Assembly: GCA_016932335.1 (NCBI GenBank)
Contig: JAFGCZ010000001.1
Coordinates: 175,714 to 239,713 of the forward strand
From: Opitutales bacterium
GTDB lineage: Bacteria; Verrucomicrobiota; Verrucomicrobiia; Opitutales; Oceanipulchritudinaceae
Direction: 5' to 3'
Length of the DNA stretch: 64,000 nt
The notes beneath the pieces were generated by a model, which was not told the DNA's origin, did no database searches, and was given only the letters and a program-made list of their open reading frames with translations. Below are positions 29,358-38,098 of the stretch, piece by piece. Made by a program: the position numbers and the translations under genes. Positions within the stretch are counted from its first letter, which is position 1. Each line of letters begins with the position of its first letter.

Positions 29358-30367
29358 GATATTTAATAACTGGAGGATGTGGTTTTATTGGGAGTAATCT
29401 TGCCGCTGAAGTATTAAAGCGTGGTGATGAATTATTTATCTTCGATAATCTTTTTCGCCATGGGAGTTCTCAGAACCTAGAATGGTTGAGAGCACAAGGA
29501 GATTTTAAATATTTCCCATTTGATATTCGTAATTGTAATGATGTTGAAACAGTCATTAAGGAGGTGAAACCAGATTATGTCTTTCATTTAGCTGGTCAGG
29601 TTGCTATGACTACATCTATATTAAACCCGCGTTTGGATTTTGAGATTAATGTCCTTGGTACTCATAATTTGCTTGAATCAATTCGTAAATATTCCCCTGA
29701 GAGTATAATTCTTTATTCATCGACTAATAAAGTGTATGGTGATCTGGAGTATCTCACTTATCAAGAGAATGACAGACGCTATATTTGTAATGAGTATCCC
29801 AACGGCTTTGATGAGTCTTTGTATCTTGATTTTCATTCTCCTTATGGCTGCTCTAAGGGTGCAGCAGATCAATATTTACTTGATTACTTTAGAATGTTTG
29901 GTATCAGAACTGCTGTTTTTCGCCATTCATCTATGTATGGAGGAAATCAGCATTCTACCTATGATCAAGGTTGGGTTGGTTGGTTTATTCAGAAAGCATT
30001 AGATATTAAAAATGGTAAAATAGTTGAATCTTTTACGATTTCAGGTAATGGAAAACAGGTGAGGGATGTTTTGCATGCTAGTGATGTTGTGTGTTTGTAT
30101 TTCAAGGCTGCGGAGAATATCGAAAAAACTAAAGGGCAGGCTTTTAATATTGGAGGTGGAATTAGTAATAGTCTATCTTTGCTTGAGCTATTTTCTTTGC
30201 TTGAGAGTTTGTTATCTGTAAAAATGTCATATGAGTCAATCGGATGGAGGGAAAGTGATCAGTTGGTTTTTGTAGCAAACAATACTAAGATTACTGAAAA
30301 AACTGGATGGACTCCTCAAATAAAGCCGAGAGCAGGTCTAATTGAGACTATAAAATGGCTATCGTAG
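29354..30367 (+). CDS. rfbE: CDP-paratose 2-epimerase (CDP-tyvelose epimerase)
   Basis: Inverts C-2 of CDP-paratose to give CDP-D-tyvelose. The 337-residue protein matches the RfbE pattern closely: FHLAGQVAMTTSILNPRLDF, SSTNKVYGDLEYLTYQEND, DFHSPYGCSKGAADQYLLDY, FRHSSMYGGNQHSTYDQGW and SGNGKQVRDVLHASDV. These blocks are shared with Salmonella/Yersinia tyvelose epimerase and not with generic UDP-sugar epimerases. It overlaps the preceding gene by 4 bases and the wzx gene by 13. Confidence 0.93.
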   Translation: MRYLITGGCGFIGSNLAAEVLKRGDELFIFDNLFRHGSSQNLEWLRAQGDFKYFPFDIRNCNDVETVIKEVKPDYVFHLAGQVAMTTSILNPRLDFEINVLGTHNLLESIRKYSPESIILYSSTNKVYGDLEYLTYQENDRRYICNEYPNGFDESLYLDFHSPYGCSKGAADQYLLDYFRMFGIRTAVFRHSSMYGGNQHSTYDQGWVGWFIQKALDIKNGKIVESFTISGNGKQVRDVLHASDVVCLYFKAAENIEKTKGQAFNIGGGISNSLSLLELFSLLESLLSVKMSYESIGWRESDQLVFVANNTKITEKTGWTPQIKPRAGLIETIKWLS

Positions 30368-31698
30368 GTAAAGTGAAGGCCTTTGTTTTTTCTGGACATG
30401 AAAGGTCTGTGAGAGCGAAGAAAAATGTTTTAGGGCTTTTTGCCGTAAAGGGATATAGTATTTGTGTTAGTTTCTTTTTAATTCCAGTAACTCTTCAATT
30501 GCTGGATGTTTATTTATTTGGAGTATGGATTACTTTGTTTAATATACTTTCATGGATGCAAATTTTTGATGTAGGTATCGGGAATGGTCTTCGCAATAAA
30601 TTTTCTGAAGTAATGGCAGTAAATGATGTAAAGCAAGCTAGAGAGTATGTTAGTACTGCTTATTTCCTTATGGCTGGTATTACTCTTTTATTGTTACTTT
30701 TGTTTGTTATACCTTGGAGATTTATAAACTGGTCATATTTTTTTAATGTTCAGATCTGTTTTGGTAGAGAAATTCGTTTGTTAGTTGGGATAGCTTTTGT
30801 ACTAACTGCGATTCTTTTTTTATTGAAATTGATTGATTCATTGTTGTTTGCTAGTCATAGACCTGCTTATTCCGCGTTGTTGCTGGCTATTTCAAATACA
30901 ATAATAATATTAATATTCTTTTTTGCGAAAACATATATCTCTGGAAGCTTAATTGCTGTTGGGTTATTGTATACCATTGTTCCTTTGGTTGTTTTTTTCA
31001 CCGCAAATATTATTCTTTTCCGTGGTTCTTTTAAAGCTGTTAGACCCTCAATTAGGTTTTTTGATAAGAAAAAAGTAAAAAAACTACTCAATTTAGGGAT
31101 TCAATTTTTTATTATTCAAATAGCAGTATTAGTTATCTTTCAAACCGATAGTCTGATTATTGCGCATGTCCTTTCGCCTGAGGAGGTGACTCCGTATAAT
31201 ATTGTGTTTCGTTATTTTGGAGTAATTGCCATGGTTTTCGCTATGATTATAACTCCTCTTTGGAGCGCTTATACCGAGGCGTTGGCTAAGGGTGATTTTG
31301 CATGGATTGAGGCTGTGCTGTTAAAGCAAGCAAAGGCAATGATTGTTGTTGCTTTGATTATAGTTTGTTTAGCTCTTTTTGCTAATGTTTTAATACCTTT
31401 ATGGCTTCAGAGGGAAGAGAGCATTGATTCATTTCTACTATTTGGAATGGCTTTTTATACGGTTGTTTCTATATGGAATAACATATTTGCTTATCTGCTT
31501 AATGGTTTGGGCAAGGTAAAGCTTCAAGTTATTACAGCTATTCTTGGTGCAGTTGTAAATATTCCTGTTTCCATTTTTATGGCAAAGAGTTATGGAAATG
31601 GAGGCGTTGTTATTGGGACAATTATTTCGTTATCTTTTTTCTCGGTTTTAGGGCCCATCCAAGTATTTAAATTAGTGAAGTCATGGAAGAAAAATTAG
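30355..31698 (+). CDS. wzx: Wzx-type lipid-linked oligosaccharide flippase
   Basis: A 447-residue polytopic membrane protein with about 12 hydrophobic segments, typical of the polysaccharide transporter (PST/MATE-like) family. The N-terminus GLFAVKGYSICVSFFLIPVT and the segment VLVIFQTDSLIIAHVLSPEEV, with a conserved Asp in the seventh helix region, fit Wzx. It would flip the completed repeat unit across the inner membrane. Position between sugar-nucleotide and glycosyltransferase genes supports this. Confidence 0.85.
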   Translation: MAIVGKVKAFVFSGHERSVRAKKNVLGLFAVKGYSICVSFFLIPVTLQLLDVYLFGVWITLFNILSWMQIFDVGIGNGLRNKFSEVMAVNDVKQAREYVSTAYFLMAGITLLLLLLFVIPWRFINWSYFFNVQICFGREIRLLVGIAFVLTAILFLLKLIDSLLFASHRPAYSALLLAISNTIIILIFFFAKTYISGSLIAVGLLYTIVPLVVFFTANIILFRGSFKAVRPSIRFFDKKKVKKLLNLGIQFFIIQIAVLVIFQTDSLIIAHVLSPEEVTPYNIVFRYFGVIAMVFAMIITPLWSAYTEALAKGDFAWIEAVLLKQAKAMIVVALIIVCLALFANVLIPLWLQREESIDSFLLFGMAFYTVVSIWNNIFAYLLNGLGKVKLQVITAILGAVVNIPVSIFMAKSYGNGGVVIGTIISLSFFSVLGPIQVFKLVKSWKKN

Positions 31699-32570
31699 TA
31701 AGTATTTTGATACCGGTATTTAATAGGGAGAATTTAGTAGGGAAGGCTATTGAGTCTGCCATTAATCAAACTTATGGTAATATTGAGATAATAGTAGTTG
31801 ATAATTGTAGTAGTGATGGAACTTGGCGTGTATTGCAAGAGTTTGCATCGAAGGATTCACGTGTTCGCATTTTTCGGAACGATGAGAATGTAGGGCCAGT
31901 GAGGAATTGGCATCGATGTCTTTCTTTGTCAACAGGTTCTTATGTTAAATTTCTGTTTTCAGATGATTGGATTGACTCCGGTTATCTTGACGAATTGATG
32001 CCCTTCTTTGATTCTTATAAAAATCTTGGTTTTGCTTTTTCAGCGGTAAGAATTTGTTTAAACCGTGATGTTACTGATGTTTATAACGATGCATTTAAGT
32101 ATGGTGTTCACAGTTCTAGTCATTTTATCTTTAGGCATTTATTTTTTGGCGGAGTACCTGTTTCTCCTGGTTGTGCTATTTTTAGGCGAGAAGTTGTTTC
32201 TCAATGTCTACGTGAGTCGCTAGAGAATCCCTTAGGGATTGATTATGCTTCGCATGGAGGTGGTATTGACTTGTTGTTGTATTTGGATGTGTGCAAAAAT
32301 TATACATTATTTGCATTTTCGGGAAAAATTTTTAGTTATTTTAGAGGCGGAGATCATTCTTTCTCTTGTCGTTTAGATTTAAAAGATGCTTATTCTTTTG
32401 CTTTAATTTCATTTTTAAATGAAATTAAATCTTTTTCTGGATTGTATAAATTGAAATTATTCCTTCTTCGGGACGAAAAATACAAATTGATATCTTGCTT
32501 TAGGATCCGTTTTTTTGAGATTGTCTTGCTTGTTTCTTTTGCGTTAAAAAAGTGTATTGGTATTTTATGA
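31683..32570 (+). CDS. GT2 family glycosyltransferase
   Basis: A 295-residue GT-A enzyme starting VSILIPVFNRENLVGKAIES, with SDGTWRVLQE and the metal-binding FSDDWID acidic motif near residue 100. The C-terminal third carries no obvious membrane anchor, only amphipathic hydrophobic stretches. It overlaps wzx by 16 bases and the next gene by 4. Donor and acceptor cannot be read from sequence; one of the locus sugars (Fuc, Tyv, Rha) is likely. Confidence 0.87.
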   Translation: MEEKLVSILIPVFNRENLVGKAIESAINQTYGNIEIIVVDNCSSDGTWRVLQEFASKDSRVRIFRNDENVGPVRNWHRCLSLSTGSYVKFLFSDDWIDSGYLDELMPFFDSYKNLGFAFSAVRICLNRDVTDVYNDAFKYGVHSSSHFIFRHLFFGGVPVSPGCAIFRREVVSQCLRESLENPLGIDYASHGGGIDLLLYLDVCKNYTLFAFSGKIFSYFRGGDHSFSCRLDLKDAYSFALISFLNEIKSFSGLYKLKLFLLRDEKYKLISCFRIRFFEIVLLVSFALKKCIGIL

Positions 32571-33328
32571 AACCTTTTATTAGTATTGTTATCCCGACTT
32601 ACAAATGTGTGTCCAACATTGGTATGTGTGTCCAGAGTATTTATAATCAGGAATTTAGTAATGAAACGTCTGTAGAGATTTTGGTTATTGATGGTGGTTC
32701 TGATGATGGTACTTTAGATGTTTTAAAAAAATTTAAAAAAAATGATGGAGTAGTTGATATTACTGTTATTTCTGAGCCAGATAAAGGTGTTTATGATGCC
32801 ATGAACAAAGGAGTACGGCTTGCGCGTGGAAAATGGATCCTATTCTTGGGGGGAGATGATAGGCTCATGCCTAATGTTTTTAGGTTCTTGAAATTGCATT
32901 TAATCGATGATAATCATCTTTATTATGGGAATTGTTATCACCCTAAATCTGCCAGACTGTATGCAGGTCCTTTTAGCAGACTGAAGTTATGCCGAATGAA
33001 TATTTGTCATCAAGCGATATTGTATCCAAAATACATATTTGATAAATATCAATATAATCTTCAGTATAAAACTCTTGCTGATTATGAATTAAATATTCGT
33101 TTATTTGGAGAGTCTGACTTGATTAAGGAGTATATTCCTGTTTTGGTTGCTTATTATGAAGAGTATTATTTAGGTTTGAGCGGACTTGAATATGATCATA
33201 TTTTTTGGAATGACGTTTCAGGGTTGATACGCAAAAATTTTGGATTCTCTTTTTATGTCTATTTTTCATTTCGTAAATTTTTAGTAACAAGTTTGGTTGG
33301 AAAGTGTTATCGGTTTTTATGTCAATAA
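32567..33328 (+). CDS. GT2 family glycosyltransferase (WcaE/WfgD-like)
   Basis: A 253-residue GT2 enzyme with ISIVIPTYKCVSNIGMCVQS, VIDGGSDDGTLDVLKKF, the subgroup signature SEPDKGVYDAMNKG and the acidic LGGDDRL. The ATG at 32567 gives an ATGA overlap with the preceding stop. This subgroup often adds the second sugar or a branch in O-antigen and colanic-acid units; that role is inferred only. It overlaps wzy by 10 bases. Confidence 0.87.
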   Translation: MKPFISIVIPTYKCVSNIGMCVQSIYNQEFSNETSVEILVIDGGSDDGTLDVLKKFKKNDGVVDITVISEPDKGVYDAMNKGVRLARGKWILFLGGDDRLMPNVFRFLKLHLIDDNHLYYGNCYHPKSARLYAGPFSRLKLCRMNICHQAILYPKYIFDKYQYNLQYKTLADYELNIRLFGESDLIKEYIPVLVAYYEEYYLGLSGLEYDHIFWNDVSGLIRKNFGFSFYVYFSFRKFLVTSLVGKCYRFLCQ

Positions 33329-34629
33329 ATGAGTTTGTAACATCATATTTTTTATATGGACAAATCCTTTTTTTGTCCCTTTTTATCTGTATATATATAT
33401 TCTTGTATGTAGGATTTTATCGGAAATATATTAGGGTTTTTCCTTTTGATGAATTAGTTTTACTCTCAATTTATTCTGTTAGTGGGATAGCTCTTGTCTG
33501 TTTTATGTATCTTTCTGGATTGGTCTCCTTAAAGCACTTCTGTTATTTTCTTCTTTCGCAGTCATTATTTTATTTTGGTTTTATGTGCTTTCGACCATAT
33601 AAAGGAAGGAAAAGAGTTGTTGAGATTAATGATCTTAGTTTTTTGAATTTGATATTTTATTTTTCTCTAATATTTTATGTTATTTCCGTTCTTATTACGT
33701 ACTACTTTTTCGGTATTCCTTTTTTTATGGAGAATAAACTTATGGTGTATAAGGATAGTCATGGATTTGGCATTTTAGGAAGGGTTATTGATGTAATGTC
33801 ACCATGTTTGGTTTATTCTTCATTTTTTAGGATTTTCCTGATAAAATCGAGTTGGTGGTTGAGTCGTTTTGTCAACTATTTCGTTGTTTTGTTGGTTTGT
33901 GTTGTTGGTATTCTATCGGGGAGTAAAAGTTCGCTTATAAATATTGTTTTTATTTTTTCATATTTATTAATGTTCTTTTTTTCTGATCCTGATATTTTTT
34001 GTTTGAAAGGTGTTCGCCGTTTTTTTAATTTATTTCTCTGTTTAGCAGTGTTTTCTGTTGTTTTTGTTTTTCTGTTCCCTGTTGTAAGATATGGATTTCA
34101 AGGTTTTTTGTATGCGGTCGGCCAGTTTTATAATCGCTTGGCCATTTCTGGCGATATTTATGTTTTTGCTTATCCTGGTAATGCTGTTGATTATATACCT
34201 CGTCCTGGAAGTGGAGTTGCTTATTTGTTTAACGACTTTTTTGGATTGAATAAAATTCTTCCTAATGATAAGGTTTACGAGCCGCTAGGGAAGATTTTGT
34301 TTGAATATTCAAGTGGAGTGTATATATCTGCAGGTGGAGCAAATGCTAGGCATAATATTTTTGGTTATAAATGTTTTGGAGTTGTTGGAGGTCTTTTGTT
34401 TTCCTTCCTTATAGGGCTTATTTCTAGTTTTTTCAGAAATAAACTTCCAAGACTCTTGAAGGCAAATGCTCTGAATGGATTGCTGTTTACTGAGTTTTCT
34501 TTTTTTGCTGTTAATATTGAATTAGATCCTGTTTATATTATTGGTCAGATTAGTAATGTTATTTTTATATTTATTCCTTTTGTTCTGTTTGTTTACTTAT
34601 TGATGTTTCCTATAATCAAGGGTCGCTAA
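33319..34629 (+). CDS. wzy: Wzy-like repeat-unit polymerase
   Basis: A 436-residue, very hydrophobic protein with about 11-12 predicted membrane segments and one large external loop (about residues 270-350, containing DYIPRPGSGVAYLFNDF and a GGANARHNIF stretch). This layout is that of Wzy polymerases, which join repeat units at the periplasmic face. Sequence identity in this family is low, so the call rests on topology and position. The ATG at 33319 is preferred to a GTG at 33304. Strongly AT-rich. Confidence 0.75.
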   Translation: MSINEFVTSYFLYGQILFLSLFICIYIFLYVGFYRKYIRVFPFDELVLLSIYSVSGIALVCFMYLSGLVSLKHFCYFLLSQSLFYFGFMCFRPYKGRKRVVEINDLSFLNLIFYFSLIFYVISVLITYYFFGIPFFMENKLMVYKDSHGFGILGRVIDVMSPCLVYSSFFRIFLIKSSWWLSRFVNYFVVLLVCVVGILSGSKSSLINIVFIFSYLLMFFFSDPDIFCLKGVRRFFNLFLCLAVFSVVFVFLFPVVRYGFQGFLYAVGQFYNRLAISGDIYVFAYPGNAVDYIPRPGSGVAYLFNDFFGLNKILPNDKVYEPLGKILFEYSSGVYISAGGANARHNIFGYKCFGVVGGLLFSFLIGLISSFFRNKLPRLLKANALNGLLFTEFSFFAVNIELDPVYIIGQISNVIFIFIPFVLFVYLLMFPIIKGR

Positions 34630-34678
34630 GTAGGCTTTTTTTATAATTATTGCTATTTGAATTTAGTGATGTTGGACT

Positions 34679-35503
34679 ATGAATAAATTATTAACAAATA
34701 TTGTTGTTGTTGTTGTTGTATATAAGATTCGAGTAACCAACGTTAAGACTTATGATCTTTTAGAATCGCTTTCCGCGTCTGGGTTGTCTGTTTTATTTTA
34801 TGATAATAGCCCTGATTCATTTGAGGGCAATCTTCCAGAGGGTTTTCTTTATGTTCATAATCCTCGTAATCCGGGAATCTCTGACGCTTATAATTATGGT
34901 TATGATTTATGCTTATCTATGGATAAGAAATGGCTTTTACTTTTGGATCAAGATACGAATTTAGATGAGTCATTTTTTGATAATTTAGATACTGAAGTTA
35001 GCTTTATTGGAGGAAATGCATCTTATGCTGCTATTTTACCATTTGTTTATTCAGTTGAATCTCGTTTGATCTCACCTTGTTATGTTGGAAGAATGGGGCG
35101 GGCGAAAGTTGTTAATTCTAGGGTTTTTGATTCCCGAAAGAGGGTGCTTTCAGTTAATTCTGGATTGTTGGTAAGTGTTGATTTCTTACGTGATATAAAC
35201 GGTTTCTCTCCTGATTATCGATTGGATATGTTAGATTATTGGTTTTTTTCAATGATTTATAAAAAAGGTAAAAAAGTTTTGTTTTCTAAATCAAATATTG
35301 TACATGAGTTGTCTGTTCTTAGTGATGATTATATGAGTATTAGTCGTTATGATGGGTTGCTGATTGCTGAAAAGCGTTATTTTAAAAGTGAGGGACTTTT
35401 GATTTTATATTATTTCCGTCTCGTTTTCAGATGTTTAAAGCATATTCAAAAAAAGCGCTATAGATTTGCATTTGTAACATTTTCTTTTATTCTTAAAGCG
35501 TAA
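34679..35503 (+). CDS. GT2 family glycosyltransferase (rhamnosyltransferase-like)
   Basis: A 274-residue GT2 protein with NIVVVVVVYKIRVTN at the first strand, FYDNSPDSFEG, NPRNPGISDAYNYGYDL and the metal motif LLLDQDTNLDESF. This pattern is seen in rhamnosyltransferase-like family members; rhamnose as donor fits the rfbABCD genes downstream but is an inference. The valine run is encoded by (TTG)6 at 34701-34718. Confidence 0.82.
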   Translation: MNKLLTNIVVVVVVYKIRVTNVKTYDLLESLSASGLSVLFYDNSPDSFEGNLPEGFLYVHNPRNPGISDAYNYGYDLCLSMDKKWLLLLDQDTNLDESFFDNLDTEVSFIGGNASYAAILPFVYSVESRLISPCYVGRMGRAKVVNSRVFDSRKRVLSVNSGLLVSVDFLRDINGFSPDYRLDMLDYWFFSMIYKKGKKVLFSKSNIVHELSVLSDDYMSISRYDGLLIAEKRYFKSEGLLILYYFRLVFRCLKHIQKKRYRFAFVTFSFILKA

Positions 35504-35508
35504 AAATC

Positions 35509-36237
35509 ATGATATCTGTCTGCATGCCAACATATAATGGCTCGAAATATATAAGAGAGCAGATTTCCTCTATACTTTACCAGCTTGGTGTTGATGATGA
35601 GATTGTTGTTTCGGATGACTCATCAAGCGATGAGACTGTTCAGATTGTAGAAGAATTTGCTGATTCAAGAATTAGAGTTTTTAAAGAAAATACATTTCAT
35701 AGTCCTGTTTATAATTTTGAAAATGCTTTAAAACATGCACGTGGTGATTATATTTTTATGGCTGATCAAGATGATGTATGGACATCTGATAAAGTTTCCG
35801 TGATGATGTCTTTTCTAAAGAAAACTGATTTAGTCGTTAGTGACTGCTTTATAATAGATGAGTCTGGAAATGAAGAAATTGGTTCTTTTTATTTCATAAA
35901 GAGGAGTGGTTCTGGTTTTTTTAAAAATTTGTATAAAAATTCATATATTGGCTGTTGTATGGCTTTTAATCGGAGAATTGCTGAAGTAATAATTCCTTTC
36001 CCTCGTAATCTTGCTATGCATGATGTATGGATAGGTCTTCTTGCAGAGTTAATTGGAGATACCGTCTTTATTGATAATAAGTTGGTTTATTACCGGCATC
36101 ACGCTAATAATTGTTCTTCGACAGCTACATTTAAAAGTAAATATTCTTTCTGTTACAAAATATGGTATAGAAGTGTTCTTCTGTTTTTTGTGATGATGCG
36201 TTATTTTAAAGTATTATTTAAACGTTATGAGAGTTAA
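35509..36237 (+). CDS. GT2 family glycosyltransferase
   Basis: A 242-residue GT2 enzyme beginning ISVCMPTYNGSKYIREQISS, with SDDSSSDETVQIVEEF and MADQDDVWTSDKV as the nucleotide- and metal-binding parts. The segment AMHDVWIGLLAELIG and YYRHHANNCS near the C-terminus is common in WbbL/WcmC-type rhamnosyl- and galactosyltransferases. It overlaps the next gene by 11 bases. Confidence 0.86.
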   Translation: MISVCMPTYNGSKYIREQISSILYQLGVDDEIVVSDDSSSDETVQIVEEFADSRIRVFKENTFHSPVYNFENALKHARGDYIFMADQDDVWTSDKVSVMMSFLKKTDLVVSDCFIIDESGNEEIGSFYFIKRSGSGFFKNLYKNSYIGCCMAFNRRIAEVIIPFPRNLAMHDVWIGLLAELIGDTVFIDNKLVYYRHHANNCSSTATFKSKYSFCYKIWYRSVLLFFVMMRYFKVLFKRYES

Positions 36238-37045
36238 TGCTAGTATTGTGCTTTATAAAACAGATAAGGAAGAGTTAAGGAAAATTATTGATTGTTTTGT
36301 AAACTCTTCTATTAAATGTTGTTCTCTGTTTTTGATTGATAATTCACCTGATTTAGAATTGTCATCGATTGCTCATTTGAGTGATTTTATTGAATACATT
36401 CACGCTGGTGAGAATGTAGGATATGGTGCAGGGCATAACATTGCTATAAGAAGATCTCTTGATCTTGGCGTTGATTATCACATCGTTTTAAATTCAGATA
36501 TTAGTTTTACAGATAAAGTTATCGAGAAAATCGCAGCTTTTATGGAGTGTAATCTTGATGTTGGTCATGTTATGCCTAAAATCACTTATCCAAATGGTGA
36601 TTTGCAATATTTGTGCAAACTTGTACCAACGCCCATGGATCTTTTGATTCGCCGCTTTATTCCAGATTGCTTTGCAAAAAATAAACGTGATCTTTTTGAA
36701 TTGAGAGGATTTTCATATGATGACATAGCTGATGTTCCTTATCTTTCAGGATGCTTTATGGTTTTACGGATAAATGCCCTTAAGGAAATCGGTCTGTTTG
36801 ATGAACGGTTTTTTATGTATCCTGAGGATATTGATCTTACTAGAAGGATAGCTGAAAAGTATCGAACGGTTTATTATCCATTTGTTTCTATTGTGCACGA
36901 CCATGCTAAGGGTTCATATAAGACTAAGAAGATGTTGTGGATACATTTAGTGAATATGGTGCGTTATTTTAATAAATGGGGATGGATTTTTGATTCAAAA
37001 AGAAGGCAATTAAATAAAAGAACACTTTCTGCATTAGGGCTTTAA
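36227..37045 (+). CDS. GT2 family glycosyltransferase (WbbL/rhamnosyltransferase-like)
   Basis: A 272-residue protein starting MRVNASIVLYKTDKEELRKI, with LFLIDNSPDLELS, AGENVGYGAGHNIAIRRSLD, HIVLNSDISF, and the acceptor-side DERFFMYPEDIDLTRRIAEK. This is the WbbL-like branch of GT2. The stop overlaps gnu (TAATG). It is the last gene of the AT-rich block. Confidence 0.87.
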   Translation: MRVNASIVLYKTDKEELRKIIDCFVNSSIKCCSLFLIDNSPDLELSSIAHLSDFIEYIHAGENVGYGAGHNIAIRRSLDLGVDYHIVLNSDISFTDKVIEKIAAFMECNLDVGHVMPKITYPNGDLQYLCKLVPTPMDLLIRRFIPDCFAKNKRDLFELRGFSYDDIADVPYLSGCFMVLRINALKEIGLFDERFFMYPEDIDLTRRIAEKYRTVYYPFVSIVHDHAKGSYKTKKMLWIHLVNMVRYFNKWGWIFDSKRRQLNKRTLSALGL

Positions 37046-38037
37046 TGACTAAAATTCTTTTAATAGGAGCATCTGGATTTGTTGGAACGCGCTTGATTGA
37101 GCTGCTACGTTCTGAGTATGAATTGTTGAATCTGGATAAACAGCAGAGCGCTTTCTATCCGGAAATCACAACATTGGGTGATGTGAGAAATCTTGATGAT
37201 CTGAATGCTGCGATGGCAGGTAAGGATGCCGTTGTTTTATTGGCGGCGGAGCACCGGGATGATGTCAGTCCCACATATCTCTATTATGATGTGAATGTGC
37301 AGGGAACACGTAATGTTTTGGAGGCAATGGATAACGCGGGGGTCAAACGTATCCTTTTTACCAGTTCTGTTGCTGTTTATGGACTAAATAAGAATAATCC
37401 AGATGAAGAGCATCCTGCTGATCCATTTAATCATTATGGGAAAAGCAAATGGCAGGCAGAGGAGGTGTTACGTGAATGGTACTCAAAGGACTCAGAAGGC
37501 AAATCTCTGACAATTATCCGACCTACCGTTATTTTTGGTGAACGTAACCGGGGTAATGTTTACAATCTTTTGCGGCAAATTTCCTCAGGACGCTTTCTGG
37601 TGATAGGAGGGGGGAGAAACTCAAAGTCTATGGCCTACGTCGGCAACATTGTAGCATTTATCAGGTATTGTCTGGTGACTGCAGGCTCGGATTATCGAGT
37701 GTTTAACTACATAGACAAACCGGATTTTTCAATGAATGATTTGGTTGCTCAGGTTGAAAAGAGCCTGAATAAGAAACTGCCTTCAATTCGCATACCGAGA
37801 CCAATGGGTGTTATGGGAGGCTGCTGCTTGGATCTCTTGGCTAAGCTTACTGGACGTAAATTTGCGATCAGTTCTGTTCGTGTTAAGAAATTTTGTGCAA
37901 CAACACAGTTTGATGCGACTCGAGCTCATCGTAGTGGGTTTTCGGCGCCTTTTACCCTTCAGGAGGGGTTGTGCCGTACACTCCATTATGAGTTTATAGA
38001 CCAAAGTAAAGATGGGGTTACTTTTGTCAGCGAATGA
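37045..38037 (+). CDS. gnu: GlcNAc-P-P-undecaprenol 4-epimerase (Gnu/Z3206-like)
   Basis: A 330-residue SDR epimerase. In E. coli O157, Gnu (Z3206) turns GlcNAc-PP-Und into GalNAc-PP-Und so that O-units begin with GalNAc. Long stretches match my memory of that protein: ILLIGASGFVGTRLIELL, NLDKQQSAFYPEITTLGDVR, VLLAAEHRDDVSPTYLYYDV, FTSSVAVYGLNKNNPDEEHP, FNHYGKSKWQAEEVLREWY and IFGERNRGNVYNLLRQISSG. The Y-x-x-x-K is in NHYGKSK. With a WecA-like transferase in the same locus it implies a GalNAc-initiated repeat unit. Confidence 0.85.
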   Translation: MTKILLIGASGFVGTRLIELLRSEYELLNLDKQQSAFYPEITTLGDVRNLDDLNAAMAGKDAVVLLAAEHRDDVSPTYLYYDVNVQGTRNVLEAMDNAGVKRILFTSSVAVYGLNKNNPDEEHPADPFNHYGKSKWQAEEVLREWYSKDSEGKSLTIIRPTVIFGERNRGNVYNLLRQISSGRFLVIGGGRNSKSMAYVGNIVAFIRYCLVTAGSDYRVFNYIDKPDFSMNDLVAQVEKSLNKKLPSIRIPRPMGVMGGCCLDLLAKLTGRKFAISSVRVKKFCATTQFDATRAHRSGFSAPFTLQEGLCRTLHYEFIDQSKDGVTFVSE

Positions 38038-38098
38038 GGATGATTCCTCTGTTTTGTATGATTGACCCATTCGTTGAATCCAATAAGCCTTTATCTCA

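Noticed and set aside
34701-34718. (TTG)6 tract as a phase-variation switch in a GT2 gene
   Set aside because: Three-base units do not shift the frame; the tract only encodes a valine run in the first beta-strand.
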